Below, piece by piece: positions 40,624 through 50,549 of a DNA stretch of 64,000 bases. The position numbers were made by a program, and so were the translations under genes. The DNA is from Leptothrix cholodnii SP-6 (lineage in GTDB: Bacteria; Pseudomonadota; Gammaproteobacteria; Burkholderiales; Burkholderiaceae_C), in NCBI RefSeq assembly GCF_000019785.1, contig NC_010524.1, positions 2,046,001-2,110,000 on the forward strand, given 5' to 3'. The notes below the pieces were generated by a model. That model was not told where the DNA came from. It ran no database searches and saw only the letters and a program-made list of their open reading frames with translations. How positions within the stretch are numbered: position 1 is the first letter of the stretch; each line of letters starts with the position of its first letter.

Positions 40624-42183
40624 ATGTCCGACCTCACCCCTCACCGAATTCTCGACTCGTTGCGCGCGCTGCCGGCCGACCGACTGCGCGGCGTGCGCCG
40701 TGGCATCGAGAAAGAGTCGCTGCGCGCGCAGCCCGACGGCTCGCTGGCCCGCACGCCCCACCCGGCCGCGCTCGGCTCGGCGCTCACGCATCCGCGCATC
40801 ACCACCGACTTCAGCGAATCGCAGCTCGAGCTGATCACCGGCGTGCACGGCAGCGCCCAGGCCTGCCTCGACGAGCTCACGCAGATCCACCAGTTCGTCT
40901 ACCGGTCGATCGGCGACGAGCGGCTGTGGGTGGCGAGCATGCCGTGCTGCCTGCCGGCCGACGAGCAGATTCCGATCGCGCGCTACGGCAGCTCGAACAT
41001 CGGCCGCGCCAAGAGCGTGTACCGCACCGGCCTGTCGCACCGCTACGGGCGGCGCATGCAGACCATCTCGGGCATCCACTACAACTGGTCGATGCCGGGT
41101 GTCAGCACCGACGGGTACTTCGCGCTGATCCGCAATTTCCGCCGCCATGCCTTCCTGCTGATCTACCTGTTCGGCGCCTCGCCGGCGGTGTGCTCGAGCT
41201 TCGTCGCCGGCCACCCGCACGGGCTGCAGCCGCTGGCCGACAACACCCTCGGGCTGCCGCATGCCACCTCGCTGCGCATGGGGCGGCTGGGTTACCAGAG
41301 CGATGCGCAGGCCGCGCTGGCGGTCAGCTACAACAGCCTCGACAGCTATGCCGCCTCGCTGCACGACGCCCTGATCCGGCCCCACCCGGCCTACGAGGAC
41401 ATCGGTGTGCGCGACGCCGACGGCGAGTACCGGCAGCTGTCGACCTCGCTGCTGCAGATCGAGAACGAGTTCTACGGCACGATCCGCCCGAAACGGGTCA
41501 TCCGGCCCGGCGAGCGCCCGCTGCATGCGCTGCGCGAACGGGGTGTCGAGTACATCGAGGTGCGCTGCATGGACCTTGACCCGTTCGTGCCGGTCGGCAT
41601 CGCCGAATCGACCGCGCGTTTCCTGGACGTGTTCCTGCTGCATTGCCTGCTGGCCGACAGCCCGCAGGACTCGCCGCAGGAGACGGCGGCGCTGGCGTGC
41701 AACCAGGAGCGCGTGGCCGCGCGCGGGCGCGAACCCGGCCTGCGGCTGCAGCGCGGCCGGACCGAGGTGAGCCTGGTCGAATGGGGCGCGCAGCTGCTGC
41801 GCGAATGCGCGCCGATTGCCGCCGCACTGGATGCGCTGCACGGCGGCAACGGCCACCGCGACGCCCTGCTGGCGGCGCAGGCCGGGCTGGAGAATCCGGC
41901 CCAGCTGCCGTCGGCGCGGGTGCTCGCGGCGATGGCCGCGTCTTTCGGCGGCGCACATGTGCCGTTCGTGCGCGCACGCTGCGAAGCGGCCCGGCAGGAT
42001 CTGCTCGCCCGGCCCTGGTCGACAGCGCAGGCGGCACATTTCCAGGCGCTCACGCAGCAGTCGCTGCAGGACCGGCAGGCCATCGAAGCCGCCGACCGGA
42101 CGCCCTTCGAGGACTTCCGCCAGCAATACCTGGCGCCCGAGCAACTGCAGCCGACGCGCACCGCGTCGGCGCACGGTGCCTGA
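40624..42183 (+). CDS. gshA: Glutamate-cysteine ligase
   Basis: A 519-residue enzyme of glutathione synthesis, proteobacterial type 1. Characteristic blocks are GVRRGIEKESLR, TTDFSESQLELITG, ISGIHYNWSMP, and IENEFYGTIRPKR followed by YIEVRCMDLDPF. Length matches E. coli GshA (518). ATG 40624 fits the conserved start; upstream in-frame codons cover the promoter region between it and the stress-protein gene. Converges on the ABC permease gene with 6 bp between stops. gshB is not in the window. Confidence 0.95.
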   Translation: MSDLTPHRILDSLRALPADRLRGVRRGIEKESLRAQPDGSLARTPHPAALGSALTHPRITTDFSESQLELITGVHGSAQACLDELTQIHQFVYRSIGDERLWVASMPCCLPADEQIPIARYGSSNIGRAKSVYRTGLSHRYGRRMQTISGIHYNWSMPGVSTDGYFALIRNFRRHAFLLIYLFGASPAVCSSFVAGHPHGLQPLADNTLGLPHATSLRMGRLGYQSDAQAALAVSYNSLDSYAASLHDALIRPHPAYEDIGVRDADGEYRQLSTSLLQIENEFYGTIRPKRVIRPGERPLHALRERGVEYIEVRCMDLDPFVPVGIAESTARFLDVFLLHCLLADSPQDSPQETAALACNQERVAARGREPGLRLQRGRTEVSLVEWGAQLLRECAPIAAALDALHGGNGHRDALLAAQAGLENPAQLPSARVLAAMAASFGGAHVPFVRARCEAARQDLLARPWSTAQAAHFQALTQQSLQDRQAIEAADRTPFEDFRQQYLAPEQLQPTRTASAHGA

Positions 42184-42189
42184 GCCGGG

Positions 42190-42957
42190 CTACACCTTGA
42201 GCTTGTAGCCGGTCTTGAAGATCCAGGCCACGACCGCCAGTGCAGCGACCAGAAAGGCCATCGTCATGGCCAGGCTCAAGCCCACGCCCACGTCGGCCAG
42301 GCCGTAGAAGCTCCAGCGGAAGCCGCTCACCAGGTAGACCACCGGATTGAACAGCGCCACCGTCTGCCAGAACGGCGGCAGCATGTCGATCGAGTAGAAG
42401 CTGCCACCCAGAAAGGTCAGCGGCGTGATCACCAGCAGCGGCACGACCTGCAGCTTCTCGAAGCTGTCGGCCCAGATGCCGATGATGAAGCCGATCAGGC
42501 TGAAGGTCACCGCGGTCAGCACCAGGAACAGCAGCATCCAGACCGGATGGGCCACCTCGAACGGCACGAACAGGCGGGCCGTCGCCAGGATGATCAGCCC
42601 CAGCAGGATCGACTTGCTGGCCGCTGCGCCGACATAGCTGATGACGATCTCGAGGTAGGAGATCGGCGCCGACAGCAGCTCGTAGATCGTGCCGCTGAAC
42701 TTGGGGAAATAGATGCCGAACGAGGCGTTCGAGACGCTCTGCGTCAGCAGCGACAGCATGATCAGGCCCGGCACGATGAAGGCGCCGTAGCTGATGCCGC
42801 CGACCTCGGGGATGCGCGAGCCGATCGCCGCGCCGAAGACCACGAAGTACAGCGAGGTCGAGATCACCGGCGAGATCACGCTCTGCATCAGCGTGCGCCA
42901 GGTGCGTGCCATCTCGAAACGGTAGATGGCGCGGATCGCGTGGATGTTGATGCTCAT
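42190..42957 (-). CDS. yadH: ABC-2 type permease, YadH-like
   Basis: A 255-residue inner-membrane protein with about six hydrophobic segments (first at about 25-45, last at 228-248). The ABC2 signature [20 protein letters not shown] is diagnostic of the YadH/NodJ group. It is encoded directly after the ATPase and overlaps it by 4 bp, so they form one exporter. Substrate unknown; drug, lipid or polysaccharide export are all possible in this family. Confidence 0.9.
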   Translation of the reverse strand: MSINIHAIRAIYRFEMARTWRTLMQSVISPVISTSLYFVVFGAAIGSRIPEVGGISYGAFIVPGLIMLSLLTQSVSNASFGIYFPKFSGTIYELLSAPISYLEIVISYVGAAASKSILLGLIILATARLFVPFEVAHPVWMLLFLVLTAVTFSLIGFIIGIWADSFEKLQVVPLLVITPLTFLGGSFYSIDMLPPFWQTVALFNPVVYLVSGFRWSFYGLADVGVGLSLAMTMAFLVAALAVVAWIFKTGYKLKV

Positions 42958-43880
42958 TGGCCGCCCCGCACCAGGTTGACGAAGATGTCCTCGAGCGAAC
43001 TCTGCGTGGTGTGCAGGTCCTTGAAGGCGATGCCGGCGTCGCCGAGGTCTTTCAGCAAGGTGGCGATGCCGCTGCGATCGACCTGGGCGTCGTAGGTGTA
43101 GGTCAGCTCGCTGCCGTCGTCCGACAGTTCGAGCCGATAGGCATCGAGCGCGGGTGGCAGCATCTTCAGATGCTGCTGCAACTGCAGTGTCAGCTGCTTG
43201 CGGCCGAGCTTGCGCATCAGCTCGGCCTTGTCCTCGACCAGGATGATCTCGCCCTTGCGGATGATGCCGATGCGGTCGGCCATCTCCTCGGCCTCGTCGA
43301 TGTAGTGGGTGGTCAAGATGATGGTCACGCCGGTGTCGCGCAAGGCGCGCACGAGCTGCCACATGTCGCGCCGCAGGTTGACGTCGACACCCGCGGTGGG
43401 CTCGTCGAGGAACAGGATCTGCGGCTCGTGCGACAGTGCCTTGGCGATCAGCAGGCGCCGCTTCATGCCGCCCGACAGGGTGATGATCTTGCTGTCCTTC
43501 TTCTCCCACAGCGAGAGCGCCTTGAGCACCTTCTCGATGTGCGCCGGATCGGGCGGTCTGCCGAACAGGCCGCGGCTGAACGAGACGCTGCCCCAGACCG
43601 ACTCGAACGCATCGGTCGTCAGCTCCTGCGGCACCAGGCCGATGAGCGCGCGTGCGGCCCGGTAGTCGCGCACGATGTCGTGGCCATCGACGCGCACGCT
43701 GCCCTGGCTCGGGTTGACGATGCCGCAGACGATGCTGATCAACGTCGTCTTGCCCGCCCCGTTGGGGCCGAGCAGGGCGAAGATCTCGCCGCGCCGGATC
43801 GACAGATTGATGTTCTTGAGGGCGTCGTGCCCCGATGCGTAGGTCTTGTAGAGGCCTGATACCGTGAGGACGTCGTGCAT
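42954..43880 (-). CDS. yadG: ABC transporter ATP-binding protein, YadG-like
   Basis: A 308-residue ATPase. Walker [11 protein letters not shown] loop VPQE, signature LSGGMKRR, Walker [13 protein letters not shown] and switch TTHY are intact. A C-terminal domain of about 85 residues ([10 protein letters not shown]...[13 protein letters not shown]) is shared with YadG/NodI-type transporters. ATG 43880 gives the usual [12 protein letters not shown] start. First of the two-gene operon with yadH; 88 bp separates it from the tRNA-His terminator. Confidence 0.92.
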   Translation of the reverse strand: MHDVLTVSGLYKTYASGHDALKNINLSIRRGEIFALLGPNGAGKTTLISIVCGIVNPSQGSVRVDGHDIVRDYRAARALIGLVPQELTTDAFESVWGSVSFSRGLFGRPPDPAHIEKVLKALSLWEKKDSKIITLSGGMKRRLLIAKALSHEPQILFLDEPTAGVDVNLRRDMWQLVRALRDTGVTIILTTHYIDEAEEMADRIGIIRKGEIILVEDKAELMRKLGRKQLTLQLQQHLKMLPPALDAYRLELSDDGSELTYTYDAQVDRSGIATLLKDLGDAGIAFKDLHTTQSSLEDIFVNLVRGGQ

Positions 43881-43967
43881 GGGCGTGACGATAACCGCCA
43901 GCGGTCGATGCTCGGACGCCCGCTCAGGCCAAATCGACCCAATCGCATCGACGCGGCAAAGCTGGAG

Positions 43968-44007
43968 AAAAAAGAAAAAGGCCTCCAGGCTATTTGCTTG
44001 GAGGCCT
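43968..44007 (-). terminator. Terminator after tRNA-His
   Basis: On the minus strand AGGCCTCCA / TGGAGGCCT with an 11-nt loop, followed by TTTTCTTTTTT, 15 bp after the tRNA. The other side is also T-rich, so it may work in both directions and insulate yadG. Confidence 0.9.
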
Positions 44008-44021
44008 TTATTTTGTCTGGG

Positions 44022-44098
44022 TGGGGTGGCTGATGGGACTCGAACCCACGACAACCAGAATCACAATCTGGGACTCTACCAACTGAGCTACAGCCACC
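44022..44098 (-). tRNA. tRNA-His(GTG)
   Basis: A 77-nt gene including the extra G at position -1 paired with C73 and an encoded CCA. Acceptor GGTGGCTG/CAGCCACC, anticodon loop TTGTGAT giving GTG, T loop TTCGAGT. It has a strong own promoter and a terminator. Confidence 0.97.
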
Positions 44099-44110
44099 GC
44101 AGAGCTAGAT

Positions 44111-44140
44111 ATTATAGAAGCAAAAAATGCTCTTGTGCAA
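44111..44140 (-). promoter_or_regulatory. Promoter of tRNA-His
   Basis: TTGCAC (44140-44135) and a perfect TATAAT (44116-44111) with an 18-bp T-rich spacer, ending 12 bp before the tRNA. It lies in the 57-bp gap after the ppiD stop. Confidence 0.85.
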
Positions 44141-44155
44141 GCCTCTATTTCAAAT

Positions 44156-46069
44156 TCAAGGAGTGGCGGTTCCGACCGCGGCCTTGCCCTTGTCGGTGAC
44201 CTCGGCCTTGTATCGCTTGCTCAGGGCGCGGTAGTAGGCGTCGGATTCCGCTTGCGACCACAGTTGTGCGTATTGGGCCTTGACGCGCTCCGGATCCCCG
44301 GTCGCGGCCGGGTCGGCGGCCAGCACCTTCGCCAGCTTGATCACGGCATAACCCTGTCCACCCAGTTCGACGCCGATCCAGCCCGGCAGCTTGTCGGCGG
44401 GTGCGCGCAGAACGGCGTCCACCACTTCGCGTGGCTGACCTTGGGCCTGCGTCCGCGATAGCACCAGGGCCGCGCCGAGCTTGGCGCTTTCGGGCTTGGA
44501 TTGCCACTCGGCCAGCTTGGTCTTGCCGTCGTCCGCAGCGGCCTTGGCCGCCTTCTCGCTGATCACCGCGTTGCGCAGCCGTTCGCCGACTTCGGCCAGC
44601 GGTTGCTTGCGCGCAGGCGCATGTTCGAGCACGCGAGCCGCGACGAGCTGGTTGGCGGCCGCCTCGACCGGCTCGATGTTGCGCTTGCCGCTCAGCGATT
44701 CGGGCTGGAAGATCGCTTCCAGCACCTTGGGCGACGCAAGCACATTGCCCGGTTGCGCAGGCGCGACGCGGCCGAGCTTGTCGGCCTTGTGCAGTTCGAG
44801 CTTGAGCGCATCGGCCACCGGCTTGAGCGTGTCTTCCTGTTCGACCAGGTTGGTGAACTGCTCGGCCAGTTCGGCGTAACGCTTCTGAGCGAGCTGTTTC
44901 CTGACTTCGGCCTCGAGTTCGCCGCGCACGTTGGCAAAGGCGCGTTTTTCACCACCGCGGGTGTCGGTCACCTCGATGACGTGAAGGCCGAATTCGGTTT
45001 CGACGATGCCGCCGAGCTCACCCTTCTTGAGCCCGAAGACGGCGTCCTCGAACGGCTTGACCATCGCGCCACGAGCGATCCAGTCGAGGTCGCCGCCTTG
45101 TGCGGCAGAGCCGGGGTCGTCGGATTGTCTGCGGGCCAGATCGGCAAAGGCGGCGCGGTTCTTCTGCACCTCGGCCAGCAGCGCCGCGGCCTTTTCCCTG
45201 GCTTTTGCCTTGGCGTCGTCGGAGGCATCCGCGTCGAGCTTGACGAGGATGTGGCGGGCACGCCGTTCCTGCGGCTGTTCGTAGCGCGCCGCATTTTCGT
45301 CGTAGTACTTGCGCAGATCGTCTTCGTTGACGTTGATGCCTGCCGTCACGGCCGGCAGGTCGAGCACCACATACTCGACCGATACCGTTTCCGGCGACTG
45401 GAATTGCGCGGCATTCCTGGGGTCGTCGTAATAGGCCTGCTGCTCGGCATCCGAAGCCGAAACCTTCGACAGATAGTCCTTGGCCGGGAACAGCGCGACC
45501 TGCACCTCGCGCTGCTGGAAGAACGAGTCCATCGCACGCGCGGTCACCGCGGGCGATGCCAGCGCGGAGCCGGCCAGGCCGAGAGAAACCTGGCGCAGGG
45601 CGAACTCCTGGCGCAACTGCTGGGCGAACTGTTCGGAGGTCATGCCGCGCGCTTCGAGCAGATCCTTGCGCACCGAGCCGTCGGCGTTGCGCAGGCTCGC
45701 AAACTGCGGATCCGTGGCGAACAGGCGCTGCAGACGCTGGTCGGTCGGTGCCAGCAGCAGCTTCTGGGCGGCCACGAGCATCACCCGCTCACGCACCAGG
45801 TCGTCGAGCACCTTCTGCTTGATCGCCGGGCTGTCGAGCAGCTTGGCATCGACGCCGGGCATCTGCGCACGCACGCGCTCGACCTGCTGGCGATGTGCGG
45901 CGTCCCATTCGGTCTGCGTGATGGCGCGGCCGTCGATGTTGGCGACCGCTTCGTTGCTTGCGCTGAACTGGTCGTAACCCTGAATCCCGACGACAAGGAA
46001 CGACGGAACGATCACCAAGGCCAGGCCGAATTGCAGCAGGCGGTTGTGGCGACGGACAAAATCAAACAT
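44156..46069 (-). CDS. ppiD: Membrane-anchored periplasmic peptidyl-prolyl isomerase/chaperone, PpiD-like
   Basis: A 637-residue chaperone with one membrane anchor (about 14-33), a SurA-type N-terminal chaperone region, a central parvulin domain (ARHILVKL ... AAQGGDLDWIARGAMVKPFEDAVF ... FGLHVIEV, read in segments, about 265-375) and a long C-terminal chaperone half. Length is close to E. coli PpiD (623). It helps outer-membrane and periplasmic proteins fold at the Sec translocon exit. AAGGA ribosome site before ATG 46069. The order hupB-tRNA-Val-ppiD parallels E. coli hupB-ppiD. Confidence 0.93.
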   Translation of the reverse strand: MFDFVRRHNRLLQFGLALVIVPSFLVVGIQGYDQFSASNEAVANIDGRAITQTEWDAAHRQQVERVRAQMPGVDAKLLDSPAIKQKVLDDLVRERVMLVAAQKLLLAPTDQRLQRLFATDPQFASLRNADGSVRKDLLEARGMTSEQFAQQLRQEFALRQVSLGLAGSALASPAVTARAMDSFFQQREVQVALFPAKDYLSKVSASDAEQQAYYDDPRNAAQFQSPETVSVEYVVLDLPAVTAGINVNEDDLRKYYDENAARYEQPQERRARHILVKLDADASDDAKAKAREKAAALLAEVQKNRAAFADLARRQSDDPGSAAQGGDLDWIARGAMVKPFEDAVFGLKKGELGGIVETEFGLHVIEVTDTRGGEKRAFANVRGELEAEVRKQLAQKRYAELAEQFTNLVEQEDTLKPVADALKLELHKADKLGRVAPAQPGNVLASPKVLEAIFQPESLSGKRNIEPVEAAANQLVAARVLEHAPARKQPLAEVGERLRNAVISEKAAKAAADDGKTKLAEWQSKPESAKLGAALVLSRTQAQGQPREVVDAVLRAPADKLPGWIGVELGGQGYAVIKLAKVLAADPAATGDPERVKAQYAQLWSQAESDAYYRALSKRYKAEVTDKGKAAVGTATP

Positions 46070-46138
46070 CAAAACGTCCTTGAGAATCGGGTTCACGAAC
46101 CCGCGTACAGAGCCGGAAAACACGTGCCAGACACGACA

Positions 46139-46160
46139 AAGGCGAACCAATGTTCGCCTT
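46139..46160 (-). terminator. Terminator-like hairpin after tRNA-Val(TAC)
   Basis: AAGGCGAAC-ATTG-GTTCGCCTT, a perfect 9-bp stem, followed on the minus strand by a short TGT-interrupted T stretch. It lies between the tRNA and ppiD, 70 bp before the ppiD start, so it probably ends the hupB/tRNA transcript. Confidence 0.65.
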
Positions 46161-46212
46161 GTTTGCGTCGCGCCTGATCCAAATACGACGGCACCGGAGT
46201 CGACACAGGGAA

Positions 46213-46288
46213 TGGTGGGTGCTGAGGGGCTCGAACCCCCGACCTACGCCTTGTAAGGGCGCCGCTCTACCAACTGAGCTAAGCACCC
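46213..46288 (-). tRNA. tRNA-Val(TAC)
   Basis: A 76-nt cloverleaf with encoded CCA: acceptor GGGTGCT/AGCACCC, anticodon loop CTTACAA giving TAC, T loop TTCGAGC. Only 36 bp follow the hupB stop, with no good promoter between, so it may be processed from the hupB transcript. Confidence 0.97.
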
Positions 46289-46324
46289 CTGTGTCCTGGC
46301 CATGCCCTGCCGGGCACGGTGAAA

Positions 46325-46597
46325 TCAGTTGAGCGAATCCTTCAAGGCCTTGCCAGGGCGGAACTTCGGCACTTTCGACGACTTGATCTTGATCACCGCG
46401 CCGGTACGCGGATTGCGTCCGCTGCGTGCCGCGCGCTTGGTCACGGCGAACGTGCCGAAACCGACCAGCGAAACCGAGTCGCCCTTCTTCAACGTGCTCT
46501 TCACGCCGCCGATCAACGCTTCCAGGGCGCGGGCCGCAGCAGCCTTGGAAATGTCAGCTTTCTCAGCGATGTGTTCAATCAATTCAGACTTGTTCAC
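46325..46597 (-). CDS. hupB: Nucleoid-associated DNA-binding protein HU
   Basis: A 90-residue histone-like protein, exactly the family length. N-terminal [20 protein letters not shown], the [13 protein letters not shown] core and the minor-groove arm with [13 protein letters not shown] are all present. The start is GTG at 46597 with an AGAGGGG ribosome site 9 bases upstream; a longer reading frame would add non-family residues. It is followed by tRNA-Val and then ppiD. An lon gene, which precedes hupB in many relatives, is not found; a DMT transporter gene lies upstream instead. Confidence 0.96.
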   Translation of the reverse strand: MNKSELIEHIAEKADISKAAAARALEALIGGVKSTLKKGDSVSLVGFGTFAVTKRAARSGRNPRTGAVIKIKSSKVPKFRPGKALKDSLN

Positions 46598-46840
46598 AGT
46601 GGGGCCCCTCTCGATGATCTTCAACAACTGCATGCCCTTGCGGGAGCCCGCGACTGCGATCGGCCATGGATGCATTCCGCAAGTTCACCGCCCTTCGAAC
46701 GCCAGGCTCCGGGGGGCGGCCTTTTCGATTACAGCCCGGCTCAGTCGGGAGTGTCAACCGGAGGCGCGGATTCTATTCACTTTCGAGCGCACCCTCCCGC
46801 GACACCCCGCACCACCCCGCGTCCGGGCGTGATTCGGCGC
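46598..46840. other. Intergenic region upstream of hupB
   Basis: 243 bp without a credible gene. It must hold the hupB promoter (minus strand), but no near-consensus pair was recognised; TAATCG near 46730 on the minus strand is the best minus-10 guess. A GCGGGCTCCCGC palindrome is at about 46640-46651. Confidence 0.35.
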
Positions 46841-47794
46841 TCAACGGGGCGAGCGCACCACCAGCGCCACCCCCGCCACCGTGATGACGATGCCTGCCAG
46901 CACGGTGGGGCCGAGCGCTTCGTCGAACAGCAGCATCGCGAGCACCGCCGTGCAGGGCGGCACCAGGTACATGAGGCTGGTGACACGGGTTGCCGCGCCG
47001 CGCTGGATCAGCAGGTAGAGCAGCGAACTGCCGCCCAGCGTCAGCGCCAGAACCGACCATGCCAGCGCGCCGATCATCTCGGGATGCCAGTCGATCGCCT
47101 CGGGCTCCAGCAGGGCCAGCGGCAAGCTCACGGCCAGCGCGGCGAGCAGCTGCACCGTGTTGGCGGTGCGGACATCGCAGGGCGCGAGGTGACGTTTCTG
47201 GTAGAGCGTGCCCGCCGTGATGCTCAGCAAGGCCAGCACCGCCAGCGCCAGGTTGCCGGGCGTGATCTCGCCCTGAGCCAGCTTGCGTTCGACCACCAGC
47301 GCGAGGCCGGCCAGGCCCATCAGCAGGCCGAGCCACTGCTGCTTGCCCAGACGATGTGCCGCTGAGCCCGCGGTCGACGACGGGCCGCGTTCGCCGCGCC
47401 AGGTCACCCACACCGCCGTCAGCAGCGGTTGCAGACCGACGATCAGGGCCACCGTGCCGGCGCCGATCCCCATCTTCACGGCGGCCCAGACGCCGCCGAG
47501 ATAGCCCGCGTGCATCAGCACGCCGGTGACAGCCAGATGGCCCCATTGCGCCCGGCCCTGCGGCCAGCGGGCGCCGCTCCAGGCGATCCAGGCGCCCAGG
47601 CAGGCGATCGAGCACGCATAGCGCAACGACAGGAAGCCCAGCGGCGGCGCATGCGGCATGCCGTAACGCGCGACGATGAAGCCGGTGCTCCAGATCAGCA
47701 CGAACACCGCCGGCATGCTGGCGAGCCAGAGCTCGGTCGAGTCCGACGCGCGGCCGGCGGGTGTGGCAGACGTCGATTCGGATGGCGTGGCCAT
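46841..47794 (-). CDS. EamA/DMT-family transporter
   Basis: A 317-residue inner-membrane protein with about ten hydrophobic helices arranged as two EamA repeats (FVLIWSTGFIVARYG opening the first; LAVLALLSITAGTLYQKRH opening the second). Drug/metabolite exporters of this kind move amino acids, nucleotides or drugs; the substrate is not visible. It begins 3 bp after the pgsA stop on the same strand, so it is likely in the uvrC-pgsA transcript. Confidence 0.9.
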   Translation of the reverse strand: MATPSESTSATPAGRASDSTELWLASMPAVFVLIWSTGFIVARYGMPHAPPLGFLSLRYACSIACLGAWIAWSGARWPQGRAQWGHLAVTGVLMHAGYLGGVWAAVKMGIGAGTVALIVGLQPLLTAVWVTWRGERGPSSTAGSAAHRLGKQQWLGLLMGLAGLALVVERKLAQGEITPGNLALAVLALLSITAGTLYQKRHLAPCDVRTANTVQLLAALAVSLPLALLEPEAIDWHPEMIGALAWSVLALTLGGSSLLYLLIQRGAATRVTSLMYLVPPCTAVLAMLLFDEALGPTVLAGIVITVAGVALVVRSPR

Positions 47795-47797
47795 CGA

Positions 47798-48364
47798 TCA
47801 GCGCACTTTGGCGCGGATCTCGGGCACCGCCTTCTTCATGTAATAGACCATCGACCAGATCGTCAGCAGGCTCGCCGCGATGATCAGGATCGTGCCCCAG
47901 AAGTGCGTGTCGATCACGCCGAACAGCTTGCCGTCGAACAGCAGGAACGGGATGGCGGTCATCTGCGCGGCCGTCTTGAGCTTGCCCAGCATGTGCACCG
48001 CCACGCTGCGCGAGGCGCCGATCTGCGCCATCCACTCGCGCAGCGCCGAGATGGTGATTTCTCGGCCGATGATCACCAGCGCGATGAACACGTCGACGCG
48101 GCCGAGCTGCAGCAGGATCAGCAAGGTCGCGCAGACCAGGATCTTGTCGGCCACCGGATCGAGAAAGGCGCCGAAGGCCGAGGTCTGGTTGAGCCGGCGC
48201 GCCAGGTAGCCGTCGAGCCAGTCGGTCAGCGCCACCGCCACGAACAGCACCGAGGCCGTGAGATTGCGCGTGGGCGTGTCCAGCGGCAGGTAGAAGATGC
48301 CGACGATCAGTGGAATCGCCACGATCCGGGCCCAGGTCAACAACGTCGGTAGGGTCATAAACAT
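47798..48364 (-). CDS. pgsA: CDP-diacylglycerol-glycerol-3-phosphate 3-phosphatidyltransferase
   Basis: A 188-residue inner-membrane enzyme making phosphatidylglycerol phosphate. The CDP-alcohol phosphotransferase motif DGx2ARx8Gx3Dx3D is complete (DGYLARRL ... GAFLDPVADK). Four or five hydrophobic helices; length as in E. coli (182). Two in-frame ATGs, 48364 and 48358. Downstream of uvrC by 74 bp on the same strand, the classical uvrC-pgsA order. Confidence 0.96.
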   Translation of the reverse strand: MFMTLPTLLTWARIVAIPLIVGIFYLPLDTPTRNLTASVLFVAVALTDWLDGYLARRLNQTSAFGAFLDPVADKILVCATLLILLQLGRVDVFIALVIIGREITISALREWMAQIGASRSVAVHMLGKLKTAAQMTAIPFLLFDGKLFGVIDTHFWGTILIIAASLLTIWSMVYYMKKAVPEIRAKVR

Positions 48365-48438
48365 GGTGACATTGTGCACACATCGTGTGTGACGCACTGC
48401 TCGAGTACCCGGCCGAGTACCCGTGGACGCCAGCCGAA

Positions 48439-50517
48439 TCAGCGCAGCGCCTGGTAGATCTGCTCGGCCAGTTCGGGCGAGATGCCCTCGACCGAGGCCA
48501 GATCCTCGACGCTCGCCTGCGCCACGCCGCGCACGCCGCCGAAGCGCTGCAGCAGCCGGGCGCGCTTCTTCGGCCCGATGCCGGCGATGTCTTCGAGCCG
48601 GCTGCCACCGGTGCGCACCGAGGCCCGCCTGGCGCGCATGCCGGTGATCGCGAAGCGGTGAGCCTCGTCGCGGATCTGCGCCACCAGCATCAGGGCGGCC
48701 GAATCGCGGCCGAGGTAGACCTTCTCGCGGCCGTCGGCGAACACCAGTTCCTCGAGCCCGACCTTGCGGCCCTCGCCTTTCTCGACCCCGACGATCAGTG
48801 CCAGATCGAGCCCGAGCTGCTGGAAGACCTCTTTCGCGACGCCCACCTGGCCGCGCCCGCCATCGATGAGCACCAGATCGGGCAGGCGGCCCTCGCCCGA
48901 CTGGGCCGCTTCGGCCAGCTTCGAATAGCGGCGCGTCAGCACCTGGCGCATCGCCGCGTAGTCGTCGCCGCCCTGGATGCCGGCGATGTTGAAGCGCCGG
49001 TACTGCGCCGGCTGCATGCGGTGGTTTTCGAACACCACGCACGAGGCCTGGGTCGCTTCGCCCTGGGTGTGGCTGACGTCGAAACACTCGATGCGCAGGC
49101 TGTCGAGACCGCCGTCCATGCCCTCGGGCGCGAGGTCGAGCGCCTCGACCAGCGCGCGGGTGCGCGCCTGCTGCGAGCCCTCTTCGGCCAGCAGCCGGGC
49201 CAGGGCCAGCTCGCAGCCCTTGATCGCCATGTCGAGCCAGGCGCGGCGGTCTTCGCGCGGCTGGTGCTGGGCCACCACCTTGTGGCCGGCGTTGCCGGCC
49301 AGGGCGGCGATCAGGTCGCGATCGACCGGCAGGCTGGTGATCAGCAGGGGCGGACAGTCGGCGCCCAGATAGTGCTGCGCCAGGAACGCCTGCAGCACCG
49401 CACGCTCGGCCTGCCCGAGGCTGGAGCCCACTGCAGCGTCGGACGCAGCCGGGGCCGGTTCGGGGGTCGACGGCGTGCCGGCTTCCGGCTCTGCGGATTC
49501 TTCCTCGTGCGCCAGCGCGACGGCGTCATCGACGTGAGTCGGAAAGTACGCCCGGTCGCCGAGGTGACGCCCGCCGCGCACCATCGCCAGGTTCACGCAG
49601 GCCCGCCCGCCCTGCACCTTGACGGCCAGGATGTCGACATCGCCGGCCTCGCCGGTTTCCATCGACTGCTGATGCAGCACCTTCGACAGCGCGCCGAGCT
49701 GGTCGCGGATCTCGGCCGCCTTCTCGAACGCCAGCGCCTCGGCCGCCACCATCATCTGCGTCTGCAGGCCGTCGAGCACCTCCTGCGCCTGGCCGTCGAG
49801 AAAGCGCACGGCGTTGCGCACGTCGGCGGCGTAGGCCTCGGCGCTGATGGCCTGCACGCAAGGGCCCGAGCAGCGGCGGATCTGGTAGAGCAGACAGGGC
49901 CGCGTGCGGTTGGCGAACACCGTGTCCTCGCAGGTGCGCAGCCGGAACACCTTCTGCAGCAGCTGGATGCCTTCCTTGACCGCCCAGGCGCTCGGGTACG
50001 GCCCGAAATAGCGATGCCGGCGATCGACCGCACCGCGGAAATACGCCACGCGCGGGTACTCGTGCGTCACCAGCTTCAGGTAGGGGTAGCTCTTGTCGTC
50101 CCGGAACAGGATGTTGAAGCGCGGGTTCTGCGTCTTGATCAGGTTGTTTTCGAGCAGCAGGGCCTCGGCCTCCGAGCGCACCACGGTGGTCTCGATCCGG
50201 TGGATCTTGCCGACCATGTGGCCGATTCGGCTGCCGCCGTGGTCCTTGTGGAAGTAGCTCGAGACGCGCTTCTTCAGGCTCAGCGCCTTGCCGACGTAGA
50301 GCAGCTGGTTGCCGGCATCGAAGTAGCGATAGACGCCCGGCAGGCTCGGCAGGCTGGCCACCTCGGCGAGCAGGCGCTGCCAGACCTGCGCGCGCGCAGC
50401 GGCGGCGTCGATGGCCTGGGCCGCAGTCTCCTCGGCGGGCGCGGCAACGGCGTCCGGCAGGTTCTCGCCGGCCAGCTTGGCCAGTGCGTCGGTGGTCTCG
50501 GGGGTGGCCGGATTCAT
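48439..50517 (-). CDS. uvrC: Excinuclease ABC subunit C
   Basis: A 692-residue nucleotide-excision-repair endonuclease. The GIY-YIG domain ([23 protein letters not shown], about 55-110) makes the 3' cut; a UVR/UvrB-binding motif ([17 protein letters not shown]) follows; the RNase H-like domain ([21 protein letters not shown]) makes the 5' cut; two HhH motifs close the protein ([13 protein letters not shown]). Compared with E. coli (610) there is about 40 residues of Ala/Glu-rich N-terminal extension and an acidic Pro/Glu insert near 325-355. Divergent from earP with a 32-bp gap. Confidence 0.96.
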   Translation of the reverse strand: MNPATPETTDALAKLAGENLPDAVAAPAEETAAQAIDAAAARAQVWQRLLAEVASLPSLPGVYRYFDAGNQLLYVGKALSLKKRVSSYFHKDHGGSRIGHMVGKIHRIETTVVRSEAEALLLENNLIKTQNPRFNILFRDDKSYPYLKLVTHEYPRVAYFRGAVDRRHRYFGPYPSAWAVKEGIQLLQKVFRLRTCEDTVFANRTRPCLLYQIRRCSGPCVQAISAEAYAADVRNAVRFLDGQAQEVLDGLQTQMMVAAEALAFEKAAEIRDQLGALSKVLHQQSMETGEAGDVDILAVKVQGGRACVNLAMVRGGRHLGDRAYFPTHVDDAVALAHEEESAEPEAGTPSTPEPAPAASDAAVGSSLGQAERAVLQAFLAQHYLGADCPPLLITSLPVDRDLIAALAGNAGHKVVAQHQPREDRRAWLDMAIKGCELALARLLAEEGSQQARTRALVEALDLAPEGMDGGLDSLRIECFDVSHTQGEATQASCVVFENHRMQPAQYRRFNIAGIQGGDDYAAMRQVLTRRYSKLAEAAQSGEGRLPDLVLIDGGRGQVGVAKEVFQQLGLDLALIVGVEKGEGRKVGLEELVFADGREKVYLGRDSAALMLVAQIRDEAHRFAITGMRARRASVRTGGSRLEDIAGIGPKKRARLLQRFGGVRGVAQASVEDLASVEGISPELAEQIYQALR

Positions 50518-50549
50518 GGCCGAATTGTGCCGCCTCGGATAATCCGCCC